A DNA stretch of 40,804 nt from Hyphomicrobiales bacterium. Lineage in GTDB: Bacteria > Pseudomonadota > Alphaproteobacteria > Rhizobiales > Rhizobiaceae. The notes under the pieces are model-generated. The model saw only the letters and a program-made list of their open reading frames with translations. It ran no database searches and was not told the origin of the DNA. The stretch covers positions 1-40,804 of the forward strand of contig UBZT01000012.1 of NCBI GenBank assembly GCA_900470155.1, given 5' to 3'. This document shows positions 1 to 7,059 of this stretch, one piece after another; positions within the stretch are counted from its first letter, which is position 1; the number at the start of each line of letters is the position of its first letter. A program made the position numbers and the translations under genes.

Positions 1-173
1 AAATTATTCAACAGGTTGCTACTGGCGCCCTGTCCGAGACTGCCATCAACCCCGGAGGAGGAATGTCCGACCGGTGTATTGGCGTGGGATTTTTGAAGGT
101 TTGAAGGATGCGAGTGGTGAATGGAAGTCGAAGCGTGGGCGTAGTTTTACCCGCAGCCGTCAGTGCCAGTTCA

Positions 174-220
174 CCCCCCTCTGTCGGCTCCGCCGACATC
201 TCCCCCTCACGGGGGGAGAT
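174..220. repeat. RIME-like intergenic palindrome, unit 1
   Basis: The arms atctccccc (198-206) and gggggagat (212-220) form a 9-bp stem around a short loop. They are preceded by a C-rich lead-in (174-181) and a tgtcggc/gccgaca inner palindrome (182-197). This layout matches the short palindromic mosaic elements that are common between genes in Rhizobiaceae. Such elements are thought to act as mRNA 3' stabilisers or terminators; a role here is inferred only. Confidence 0.6.
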
Positions 221-354
221 CACCGAGACCTCGGCGCAGGGGAGAGGATGGTGACCTTGGTGCAAGGGCAAAGACAACGGACGAATAGTTCTCCTCGTTG
301 TACCGGCCTCAATTGCCCAGGGTATCCGGTTGGACGAGCGGCCAGCCCCTTGCC

Positions 355-399
355 GATCTCCCTCCTTGAGGGGGAGATGCCCGGCAGGGCAGAGGGGGG
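355..399. repeat. RIME-like intergenic palindrome, unit 2
   Basis: This unit carries the same core as unit 1: atctccctcc and gggggagat surround a ttga loop (about 356-378). It is followed by a gcccggcagggc inner palindrome and a G-run ending at 399. It lies inverted relative to unit 1, with the G-rich flank on the right. The tail ggcagggcag plus G-run recurs at 471-487. Confidence 0.6.
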
Positions 400-470
400 T
401 ATTGCCGAGCGCGAGGGGTTTTGCCGAAGGGGCAAACGATCCAGAGAATCATCTGCCGCGACGAACGAAC

Positions 471-487
471 GGCAGGGCAGAAGGGGG
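471..487. repeat. Partial RIME-like unit 3
   Basis: The string ggcagggcag followed by a-a-ggggg repeats the right flank of unit 2 (383-399) with one mismatch, but without the atctccccc stem. It is either a truncated copy or the other border of a longer composite element spanning about 355-487. Confidence 0.45.
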
Positions 488-541
488 ATTGCGAGGCAGA
501 GTTCATCGTCCGTGGGACAACTGACCGTCGAATACAACCTT

Positions 542-1120
542 CTACCGGTTCTTCCCCGGCACCCACAACACATCCGCCTTGCCGTCGTCATTGGCGTGGC
601 GGGCGGCGACGAAGAGGAAGTCGGAGAGCCGGTTGATGTATTTCAGCGCTGGCGCGTCGACCAGTTCGCCCTCGATATGCGACAGGTCGACCATGATGCG
701 CTCGGCCCGGCGGGCGATGGTGCGGGCGAGATGCAGGTGGGCGGCGGCCGGCGTTCCTCCGGGCAGGATGAAGGATTTCAGCGGGTCGAGGCGGGCATTG
801 ATCGTGTCGATCTCCTGCTCGATGCGATCAACCTGCCGCTGGATGATGCGCAGCGGCTCGTAACTCAGCGCCTCGCCTGTGTCGGGGGCGGCGAGATCTG
901 CACCGAGATCGAACAGGTCGTTCTGGATGCGCATCAGCATCGCGTCGAGGTCGGCGAGACCGGCCGTGTAGAGGCGGGCGATGCCGATCGCCGAATTGGT
1001 CTCGTCGATCGTGCCGTAGGCATCGACGCGCAGGTCGTGTTTCAGGCGGCGTGGACCCGATACCAGGGCCGTGGTGCCGTCGTCGCCGGTGCGGGTATAG
1101 ATCTTGTTGAGCTTGACCAT
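542..1120 (-). CDS. Cob(I)alamin adenosyltransferase, PduO type
   Basis: ATP:cob(I)alamin adenosyltransferase moves the adenosyl group of ATP to reduced cobalamin to make coenzyme B12 in the cytoplasm. The 192-residue protein has the family N-terminus KIYTRTGDDGTTAL (residues 6-19) that binds ATP. It also has the signature ILPGGTPAAAHLHLARTIARRAER's core (PGG at 120-122, RRAER at 137-141). The frame extends 10 codons further upstream, but the start MVKLNKIYTRTG fits the family best and leaves 5 bases after the upstream HIG1-type gene. The two, and probably the SDR before them, are likely one transcript. It is not the CobO/BtuR fold, so I give no cob symbol. Confidence 0.9.
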   Translation of the reverse strand: MVKLNKIYTRTGDDGTTALVSGPRRLKHDLRVDAYGTIDETNSAIGIARLYTAGLADLDAMLMRIQNDLFDLGADLAAPDTGEALSYEPLRIIQRQVDRIEQEIDTINARLDPLKSFILPGGTPAAAHLHLARTIARRAERIMVDLSHIEGELVDAPALKYINRLSDFLFVAARHANDDGKADVLWVPGKNR

Positions 1121-1125
1121 CGGCT

Positions 1126-1323
1126 TCAGCGCCCGCCGCCGGTCAGCCACAGCGTCAGCATGATCAGCGCGATCGCGACGGCCTGCAGCACGATGCGCGC
1201 CTGCATCAGCTTGTTCGAGGTATTGCCGCTGCCGCCCTTGAGCATGGTGAACAGCCCGCGAATGAGAACGAGCACGACCAGGCCCATGACGATCAGGGTA
1301 AGCGTAGTAAGGAAGGCTGACAT
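1126..1323 (-). CDS. Small twin-transmembrane protein, HIG1 type
   Basis: This 65-residue protein has two hydrophobic helices (about residues 4-27 and 41-61). They are joined by a loop containing SNKLMQARIVLQA, the stretch typical of bacterial HIG1-domain proteins. Mitochondrial relatives help assemble or stabilise respiratory supercomplexes; a similar role at the inner membrane is only inferred here. It lies 28 bases after the SDR gene and 5 bases before the adenosyltransferase gene, all on the minus strand. A weak aaggg lies about 11 bases before the ATG. Confidence 0.8.
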   Translation of the reverse strand: MSAFLTTLTLIVMGLVVLVLIRGLFTMLKGGSGNTSNKLMQARIVLQAVAIALIMLTLWLTGGGR

Positions 1324-1351
1324 GGCGTGTTTATGCCCTTGTTGGTGCTGG

Positions 1352-2176
1352 TCAGTCCAGCGATCGCATCAATCTGTAGAAGAGGTCTGCCGGCAGCAGG
1401 CGCTTGAGCAGTGCACCCTGTTTTGCCGGCTTGGTCACGAGGTAATGTGGGCGCGCCCGCGACGCGGTCAAGGCATGAACCAGGACTTTGTAGACGGCGT
1501 CCGGGCCGAGCTTGTGGCGGTTGACCGGGCCGGTGCCGTCGAGCCGCGCCAGTTGCTTGCTGTAGTCTGCGGCGTGGGGCGAGTTCACAAGATCGATATT
1601 CTCGCGGATTTTTGCGAGCGCATTGGCGGTGAAGCGGCTTTCGATCGGCCCGGGTTCGATCAGGCTGACCTGGATGCCGCTGCCTTCGAGCTCCATGCGC
1701 AGGGTCAGGCTCAGCCCCTCCAGCGCGTATTTCGACGCGGTATAGGCGCCGCGCCAGCGATAGGGCAGGAGGCCGAGGATCGACGAGCATTGGACGATGC
1801 GGCCGTGGCCCTGAGCGCGCATGAAAGGGATGACACGCCGCGTCAATTCGTGCCAGCCGAAGACATTGGTCTCGAACTGGCGGCGCAAAACCTCGGTCGT
1901 TAGGTCCTCGACGGCGCCCGGCTGGCCATAGGCGCCGTTGTTGAACAGCGCGTCGATCCGGCCGTTCGTGCGCTCGGCGACGATCTCGACCAGCCTTGCG
2001 ATGCTGTCGGCGTCGGTATAGTCCATAACGACTGCTTCGATGCCTCTTGCTTCGAGTGCTTGCATCTGGTCCGGGTTGCGGACCGTGGCGAAAACCCGCC
2101 AGCCATCGCGTTTGAGGGCTTCGGCGCAATAGGCGCCGATGCCGGACGAACAACCGGTGACGATGATGCTGGGCAA
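1352..2176 (-). CDS. Short-chain dehydrogenase/reductase (SDR)
   Basis: This is a classical SDR oxidoreductase of 274 residues using NAD(P)H; the substrate is unknown. Visible motifs are the nucleotide-binding TGCSSGIG (residues 7-14), NNGAYG (79-84, in place of NNAG), Asn104, Ser131/132 in CSSILG, and the catalytic YTASK (Tyr145, Lys149). PGPIES follows the active site. The start is a TTG at 2176 with gaggt just upstream. The frame runs on upstream, but no ATG or GTG fits, and PSIIVTG at the N-terminus is typical. It heads the HIG1-adenosyltransferase group and is divergent from the YihY gene, with 90 bases between. Confidence 0.85.
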   Translation of the reverse strand: MPSIIVTGCSSGIGAYCAEALKRDGWRVFATVRNPDQMQALEARGIEAVVMDYTDADSIARLVEIVAERTNGRIDALFNNGAYGQPGAVEDLTTEVLRRQFETNVFGWHELTRRVIPFMRAQGHGRIVQCSSILGLLPYRWRGAYTASKYALEGLSLTLRMELEGSGIQVSLIEPGPIESRFTANALAKIRENIDLVNSPHAADYSKQLARLDGTGPVNRHKLGPDAVYKVLVHALTASRARPHYLVTKPAKQGALLKRLLPADLFYRLMRSLD

Positions 2177-2266
2177 ACGAGACCTCGTTGTTCCTGTACA
2201 AACGGGAACGGGTTTCCCATATTCGTCGGCGCGTGACAATCGGCGCGCCGCAACCAAGGAGACGGG

Positions 2267-3163
2267 ATGCCGGCTTTTTTCCGCATGCTCTACAAGGTCA
2301 GCTACGATGCCCTCTACCACTTCACCGAGGACGACGGCTGGGCCATGGCGAGCCATGTCTCGCTGTCGGCGCTGCTTGCGGTCTTTCCCTTCCTGATTTT
2401 CGGCACGGCACTGGCAAGCTTTCTCGGCGCAGACATGTTTGCCGAAACGGCCGTGCACATCATTTTCGACACCTGGCCGGAGACCATCGCCAAGCCGCTG
2501 TCGGATCAGGTGGTCGAGGTGCTGACCATTCCGCGTGGCGGCCTGTTGACGGTGTCGGTGCTGGCCGCGGCCTATTTCGCCTCCAATGGGGTCGAGGCGC
2601 TGCGGGTGTCGCTCAACCGTGCCTACCGCGTGCCCGAGACGCGTCCGTGGTACATCACGCGCCTGGTCTCCTTCGGTTTCGTGCTCGGTGCGGTCGTGGT
2701 GCTGGCCGCCATCAGCGCGCTCCTGGTCGCGGTGCCCGTGGCGCTCGCCTTTGCCGAGACCTGGTTTCCGCTGTTGAAGGAATTCCTGCTGACGGTCGCC
2801 AACTGGCGCGTCTATGGCACGATCGGGCTCCTGGTGATCGGCCTGATGGTCTTTCACCTCGGCCTTCCAGCCGGGCACCGGCATATCCTCGACGTGTTGC
2901 CCGGCGTGCTTCTGACCCTGGTCCTCTGGCTGATCGGCGCTCTGGTCTTTGCTTCCTATCTCGCCAGTTTCGCCAATTATGCCGCGACCTATGCCGGTCT
3001 TGCCTCGGTGATGATCGTGCTGGTCTTTCTCTACATGGTCGGGGCGATCTTCATCATCGGTGCCGAATTCAATGCCGCGCTGATGAAGTTTCGCGTCATG
3101 CCGTCGCGGCGCCGCAAGCCGCCGGTGCGTTCAGAGGCCGACCAGCCGGCGGATATCGGCTGA
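2267..3163 (+). CDS. YihY/virulence factor BrkB family membrane protein
   Basis: This polytopic inner-membrane protein of 298 residues has about six hydrophobic helices. It has the family core around AAAYFASNGVEALRVSLNRAY and a last helix ending IIGAEFNAAL. The family was once called ribonuclease BN, but that activity belongs to another protein; the true function is not established, and transport is a guess. The ATG is preceded by aaggag (2256-2261), a good ribosome site. The 3' end overlaps that of the convergent gluQRS by 33 bases. The C-terminal tail is basic and polar. Confidence 0.88.
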   Translation: MPAFFRMLYKVSYDALYHFTEDDGWAMASHVSLSALLAVFPFLIFGTALASFLGADMFAETAVHIIFDTWPETIAKPLSDQVVEVLTIPRGGLLTVSVLAAAYFASNGVEALRVSLNRAYRVPETRPWYITRLVSFGFVLGAVVVLAAISALLVAVPVALAFAETWFPLLKEFLLTVANWRVYGTIGLLVIGLMVFHLGLPAGHRHILDVLPGVLLTLVLWLIGALVFASYLASFANYAATYAGLASVMIVLVFLYMVGAIFIIGAEFNAALMKFRVMPSRRRKPPVRSEADQPADIG

Positions 3164-4024
3164 GGACCTGCCCTGCTGCCGAAGTGCTGCCAGTGCGGTG
3201 TCGCCCTGGCTTTTCGACAGTTTTCGCCCATCCGGACCGAGCGCCAGCCGATGATGATGGTAAGTCGGGACCGGCAGGTCGAGGAGCACCTGCAGCAGCC
3301 GGTGCACCGACGTTGCGTGAAACAGGTCCAGCCCGCGCACGACATGGGTAATGCCCTGCGCGGCGTCGTCGAGGGTCACCGAAAGGTGATAGCTCGACGG
3401 CGCATCGGAGCGCCACAGCACGACGTCGCCCCAGGCGGCCGGATCGGCGGCGATCAGACCTTTTTCGCCATCGCCCGTCTCCTCCCAGGCAAGTGGCGCC
3501 ACACATGCCTGTCGGGCTTCGGCCAGAGCCCTGTCCATATCGAGCCGCCAGGCATAGCGGTCGGCGGTGGCGATCTTTTGCCGACGGATCGATGCATCGA
3601 GATGCCGCTCGTCCGTCGGATAAAGCGGCGCTCCGTCGGGGTCGCGGGGCCAGATATCGCCACGGTCCTCGACTGCTGCAACCTTCGCCTTGACCTCGCC
3701 GCGGGTCAGAAAGGCGGGATAGACGAGGCCGCGTGCAATCAGGTCGTCGAGAGCTGCGCGGTAGAACGCGAAATGCTCCGACTGGCGCCGGACCGGTTGT
3801 TGCCAGTCGATGCCGAGCCACCGAAGATCCTCAAGGATCGATCGTTCGAATTCGGGGGTACAGCGCAGAACGTCGATGTCTTCCAGGCGCAGCAGCAGGC
3901 GGCCGTGCATCGCCTTGGCCATATCGGCATTGGTGAGGGCCGACAGCGCGTGGCCGAGATGCAGCCGGCCGTTGGGGCTCGGGGCAAAACGCAGGATAGG
4001 CTCTTGGCGGACAATCGGGATCAT
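3131..4024 (-). CDS. gluQ: Glutamyl-Q tRNA(Asp) synthetase GluQRS
   Basis: GluQRS activates glutamate and attaches it to queuosine at position 34 of tRNA-Asp. It is a shortened glutamyl-tRNA synthetase without an anticodon-binding domain, and 297 residues is the usual size. The class I motifs are HLGH (22-25, after FAPSPNGR) and KLSKS (268-272). The start MIPIVRQEP puts the HIGH motif at the expected distance; the open frame upstream runs antisense to alkA. The zinc-ligand cysteines of the E. coli enzyme are missing: the segment reads YPAFLTRGE (about 102-110), and the only cysteines are at other sites. Rhizobial homologues may share this loss. Confidence 0.9.
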   Translation of the reverse strand: MIPIVRQEPILRFAPSPNGRLHLGHALSALTNADMAKAMHGRLLLRLEDIDVLRCTPEFERSILEDLRWLGIDWQQPVRRQSEHFAFYRAALDDLIARGLVYPAFLTRGEVKAKVAAVEDRGDIWPRDPDGAPLYPTDERHLDASIRRQKIATADRYAWRLDMDRALAEARQACVAPLAWEETGDGEKGLIAADPAAWGDVVLWRSDAPSSYHLSVTLDDAAQGITHVVRGLDLFHATSVHRLLQVLLDLPVPTYHHHRLALGPDGRKLSKSQGDTALAALRQQGRSSADIRRLVGL

Positions 4025-4132
4025 GGTCCTACTTGGCACGAAACGGGTTGCGCCGAAAAGTTGCTCCGGCAAAAGATCGCGTGAGGTGAGGCCGCTGCGA
4101 ATCGGCAGAAGATACAGGATGGGAAATCTCTG

Positions 4133-4774
4133 GTGATCATCCGGAACGATGCGGATCTCAAATTCGGGCTTGAGGCACTTCTGGCGCTCGACCCCAGCCT
4201 TCGGACGATTGCCGAGGGCTGCGGCCAATTGCCGCTCAGGCTGTCGTCCGCCGATTTTGCCGGGCTGGCGTCGATCATCGTCTCGCAGGTGGTGTCGCGA
4301 GCCAGCGCCGATGCGATCTGGCGGCGGATGACATCGGTACTCGGCGAGCGGCCGACCGCCGCCGGCTATCTCGCACTGGATGCGGCCACCATCGCCGGAT
4401 TCGGGCTGTCGCGCGGCAAGGCGGAGACACTGCGCACCGTGGCGAGCGCCGAGGCCGAGGGCCGGCTCGTGCTTGCCGAGATTGCCGGATTGGAGGCAAC
4501 TGAGGCCATGCGGGCGCTGACGCAGCTGAAGGGCATCGGCCCGTGGACAGCGGAGGTCTATCTGATGTTCTGCGGCGGCCATGCCGATATTTTTCCGGCC
4601 GGCGACGTGGCGCTCCGGATCGCCGTCGGCCATGTGCTGCTGGACGGACGGCGACCGGAGATCGCCGAGGTCCGGGCGATTGCCGAGGTGTGGTCGCCGT
4701 GGCGATCAGTCGCCGCGCGGTTGTTCTGGGCGCATTATGCCGGCCTCACCGGCCGGGTCGCGGTGCCCGCCTGA
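4133..4774 (+). CDS. DNA-3-methyladenine glycosylase II, AlkA-like
   Basis: This HhH-GPD base-excision glycosylase of 213 residues should remove alkylated bases such as 3-methyladenine. The helix-hairpin-helix is QLKGIGPWTA (131-140), and the catalytic aspartate is Asp158 in FPAGDVALR. It lacks the N-terminal domain of E. coli AlkA, as do the short bacterial members. The start is a GTG at 4133; a nearby ATG at 4119 meets a stop after five codons. It is divergent from gluQRS with 108 bases between. Confidence 0.88.
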   Translation: MIIRNDADLKFGLEALLALDPSLRTIAEGCGQLPLRLSSADFAGLASIIVSQVVSRASADAIWRRMTSVLGERPTAAGYLALDAATIAGFGLSRGKAETLRTVASAEAEGRLVLAEIAGLEATEAMRALTQLKGIGPWTAEVYLMFCGGHADIFPAGDVALRIAVGHVLLDGRRPEIAEVRAIAEVWSPWRSVAARLFWAHYAGLTGRVAVPA

Positions 4775-4805
4775 GCGCAACATCGGGCATGGAAATTATT
4801 TGGGC

Positions 4806-4835
4806 TTCACAATGCTGTAACAACAGACCTAATAT
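4806..4835 (+). promoter_or_regulatory. Possible sigma-70 promoter for the HNH gene
   Basis: TTCACA (4806-4811) and TAATAT (4830-4835) are spaced by 18 bases. This is one mismatch from TTGACA and a four-of-six match to TATAAT. The site lies in a locally AT-rich gap 36 bases before the HNH gene's TTG. It was called by eye only. Confidence 0.35.
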
Positions 4836-4870
4836 AGAAATGCAGATGCCGAATCGATCAGGAGAACGCC

Positions 4871-5428
4871 TTGACGATCGCAGTTTCGCCCCAGGCCCTG
4901 CCGGCGCTCGTCCTGAACGCCGACTACCGGCCACTGAGTTACTATCCCTTGTCGCTGTGGTCCTGGCAGGACGCGATCAAGGCGGTCTTTCTCGACCGTG
5001 TGAACATTATCGCCGAATATGATCAATCGGTCTGCTCACCGAGCTTTTCGATGCGGTTGCCGAGTGTCGTCAGCCTCAAGACCTATGTGCAGCCGACACG
5101 CAATCCGGCCTTCACCCGCTTCAATGTCTTCCTGCGCGACAGGTTCGAATGCCAGTATTGCGGCTCGGAAGACGATCTGACCTTCGACCATGTCATTCCG
5201 CGCGCCCATGGCGGCGAGACGACCTGGGAAAATGTCGTGGCGGCCTGTTCGCCCTGCAATCTGCGCAAGGGCTCGAAACTGCCGAGACAGGCGAGCATGT
5301 TCCCGCATCAAAAGCCGTTCCGGCCGACGGTGCAGGACCTGCACAACAATGGCCGGCGCTTTCCGCCCAACTACCTGCACGACAGCTGGGTCGACTATCT
5401 CTACTGGGATTCGGAACTGCAGCCGTAA
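4871..5428 (+). CDS. HNH endonuclease family protein
   Basis: This 185-residue protein has an HNH/treble-clef nuclease fold in its second half. It shows CQYCG (Cys94, Cys97), FDHVIPRAHGG (His107), ENVVAACSPCN (Asn121, Cys126, Cys129) and then LRKGSK. The N-terminal half, LVLNADYRPLSYYPLSLWSW, is the conserved lead of a widespread bacterial HNH family of unknown biological role. It is not obviously a restriction or intron nuclease. The start is a TTG at 4871 with aggag at 4860-4864, six bases away; the two nearby ATGs (4840, 4846) are out of frame. It converges on dsbB with a 28-base gap. Confidence 0.88.
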   Translation: MTIAVSPQALPALVLNADYRPLSYYPLSLWSWQDAIKAVFLDRVNIIAEYDQSVCSPSFSMRLPSVVSLKTYVQPTRNPAFTRFNVFLRDRFECQYCGSEDDLTFDHVIPRAHGGETTWENVVAACSPCNLRKGSKLPRQASMFPHQKPFRPTVQDLHNNGRRFPPNYLHDSWVDYLYWDSELQP

Positions 5429-5456
5429 GCGATCAGCGACGCTTTCAAGGCCGCCG

Positions 5457-5969
5457 TCAACCGCGCTTGCGCACGGTCGCCCAGATCGCGATTGCAGCAA
5501 GAGCTGCACTGGTCAGGACATTCCAGCCGGCAAAGGACAGGCCAAGCACCCGAAGCGTGGCTTCGGTACAGGACGGTGCCTTGGTGCTGTTGAGGGCTTC
5601 GAGCACATTGGTCGGGGTTGCGCCGCCGGTCGCGCCGATGCTGCAGCTGGCCGGGCCGTCCCAGAACTTCCACTCGACGCCGGAATGGTAGATGCCAAGC
5701 CCCATGCCGACCAGCATCAGCACGGCGATGACGAGGAACAGACCGCGCGTGACGACCGGCGGCAGGCGCAGCTCCGAAGAGGCAAGCGCTGCAATGCCGA
5801 CGCCCAGGCCGATATAATAGGGATTGCGCTGCATCAGGCAGAGCGCGCAGGGCACATAGCCGCCGAGATGTTCGAAGCCGAGCGCCGATCCGACAATGAC
5901 CGCCATGCCCAAAGTGAGAAGGCAAGCTGCGGCGAGGTCGGAATTTGCAAGCGTGGCGGGAAGGCGCAT
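5457..5969 (-). CDS. dsbB: Disulfide bond formation protein B (DsbB family)
   Basis: This inner-membrane quinone reductase reoxidises the periplasmic thiol oxidase DsbA. The 170-residue protein has four hydrophobic helices and the two expected cysteine pairs: Cys41-Cys44 in VPCALCLMQR, and Cys109 and Cys134 in the second periplasmic loop. These are close to the E. coli positions (41, 44, 104, 130). The start MRLPATLANSD at 5969 has aagga seven bases upstream. An ATG 36 codons earlier would add a basic, non-conserved tail. No dsbA is in the window. Confidence 0.88.
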   Translation of the reverse strand: MRLPATLANSDLAAACLLTLGMAVIVGSALGFEHLGGYVPCALCLMQRNPYYIGLGVGIAALASSELRLPPVVTRGLFLVIAVLMLVGMGLGIYHSGVEWKFWDGPASCSIGATGGATPTNVLEALNSTKAPSCTEATLRVLGLSFAGWNVLTSAALAAIAIWATVRKRG

Positions 5970-6277
5970 CGGATTTCCTTCGAATGACGGGTTTGACCGG
6001 TGGATGCTGTTGCGCATTGCGGTCAGGGCATGGCGTTTGCTGCGCCGGGCATCGGGCAGGAGGGTCTGTGTTGCCAAGGCGGCGCGGCATGTGCCGTTTC
6101 CGATTTCAGCAGGCCGTTTCTAGTCAAGCGACCGAGGACTGTAAATGGCCAGCCCCATGGCCGCGTCATCCTGCAACGGAACTTTCATGTGATCGCCGCG
6201 CATGGCAAAAAGGTGGTTGACCAGCTCGGCCTCCTTCGTATAGTCCGGCGCTGTCCACCCGGCGTTTGACGCTTTGT
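5970..6277. other. Gap between dsbB and tRNA-Leu
   Basis: These 308 bases hold the dsbB ribosome site and presumably its promoter on the minus strand. They also hold a doubtful 54-codon minus-strand frame (listed separately) and the upstream region of the tRNA gene. No repeat or attachment-site copy of the tRNA 3' end was noticed. Confidence 0.5.
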
Positions 6278-6284
6278 GCCCCAT
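6120..6284 (-). CDS. Doubtful 54-residue ORF upstream of dsbB
   Basis: The frame from ATG 6284 to TAG 6120 has mostly GC-ending codons and a protein-like composition (for example YTKEAELVNHLF). It lies 150 bases upstream of dsbB on the same strand. However, its only full-length ATG sits inside the first seven bases of tRNA-Leu on the opposite strand, and no Shine-Dalgarno precedes it. It could start at an inner ATG (about residue 28), be the tail of an older gene cut by the tRNA, or be chance. I recognise no family. Confidence 0.25.
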   Translation of the reverse strand: MGHKASNAGWTAPDYTKEAELVNHLFAMRGDHMKVPLQDDAAMGLAIYSPRSLD

Positions 6285-6362
6285 TGGCGGAACTGGTAGA
6301 CGCGCTCGACTCAAAATCGAGTTCCGAAAGGAGTGCTGGTTCGATTCCGGCATGGGGCACCA
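6278..6362 (+). tRNA. tRNA-Leu (CAA)
   Basis: A complete cloverleaf can be drawn by hand. The acceptor stem is GCCCCAT (6278-6284) with ATGGGGC (6352-6358). The D arm is GCG/CGC (6287-6303). The anticodon stem is CTCGA/TCGAG with loop CTCAAAA, giving anticodon CAA (6312-6314). The T arm is GCTGG-TTCGATT-CCGGC (6335-6351). A 13-base variable arm (6322-6334) is the class II feature of tRNA-Leu. The discriminator A is at 6359 and CCA is encoded at 6360-6362. It decodes TTG. Confidence 0.96.
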
Positions 6363-6386
6363 CCATTCTCTTGAGAGAGCACGATC

Positions 6387-6878
6387 ATGGCAGACGAGAT
6401 CAAGGCAGCGGGCAAAATCAAGGCAGCAGGCAAGAAAATTCGTCTGGGACAGGCTGTGCGTCAGGTCACCGTCGATGCCGGGCTTTTGCCGAAGGCGGCG
6501 GGCGCTGCCGGTAGCAGTGCCAGTGCCAGTGCCGGTGCCAAGCCTGCAGAGGGCACGGCCCGGATCAATGTCGTGTCGCCGGTCACGCCCTCGGTGCTGG
6601 CCATGCGCAAGTCGATGAAGCTGCAGACAGCGAAGGCCCAGGTCGCCAAGGTTACCGCTGCGATCGATGCCGGCAGCGTTCCGGCGGACGAAGCCAAGGC
6701 GCTGGTGCTGGCCCATCTGGCCAAGATCGCCGGGACTTCGACCGCTGCCGAAAAACTGTATCGCAGCCAGCATCTGGACGCCTTCGGCGGCCGCACGCCG
6801 GCCCAGCTCGTGCGTGCCGGTGAGCTCAGGGCGCTGCTCGTGCATCTGAGCGCCGCCATGCCTGCAGCCAAGGCTTAA
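6387..6878 (+). CDS. Small Ala/Lys-rich protein, possible MbcA/ParS-like C-terminus
   Basis: This 163-residue protein begins with a Lys/Ala repeat (KAAGKIKAAGKK, residues 6-17). It has an Ala/Ser/Gly linker coded by three tandem agtgcc units (6516-6533), and a helical second half. The C-terminal segment LDAFGGRTPAQLVRAGEL resembles the L-GG-TP-L signature of DUF2384 (the Xre/MbcA/ParS antitoxin toxin-binding domain), but the match is short and may be fortuitous. No RES-type toxin lies beside it. It starts 24 bases after tRNA-Leu without a clear terminator between, so read-through from the tRNA promoter is possible. A weak gagag precedes the ATG. Confidence 0.72.
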   Translation: MADEIKAAGKIKAAGKKIRLGQAVRQVTVDAGLLPKAAGAAGSSASASAGAKPAEGTARINVVSPVTPSVLAMRKSMKLQTAKAQVAKVTAAIDAGSVPADEAKALVLAHLAKIAGTSTAAEKLYRSQHLDAFGGRTPAQLVRAGELRALLVHLSAAMPAAKA

Positions 6879-7059
6879 CCGCAGGTCCTCGCCTTTCCGG
6901 CTCCTGACCGCAATCCGGTGCGGTGGCTTGGCGGCGGCTTGCTGCCAGCCGTCTCCAGGGGGCAATGTCTGCTTCGCATGTGCGCTGCAACCGCTTGGCG
7001 ATTGTGCAAGTGCGAGATGGATGTTAGCAATTCTGCGATGAACACCTGGAAAAAACGGC

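Larger units (their letters stand above)
1..541. other. Gene-free left end with intergenic repeats
   Basis: No convincing protein gene is seen here. The stretch holds at least two palindromic units and a partial third (listed separately). Near the left end, a strong Shine-Dalgarno-like GGAGG (54-58) precedes an ATG at 63 that opens only a 13-codon frame. Open frames across this region run through the repeats and have no family resemblance, so I treat them as chance. The region lies downstream of the minus-strand cobalamin adenosyltransferase gene, so its hairpins may act as that gene's 3' end. Confidence 0.6.

Noticed and set aside
74..1903. Plus-strand frame of about 600 codons across the left end
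   Set aside because: It crosses the intergenic palindromes and lies antisense to three good genes. No ribosome site or domain is seen.
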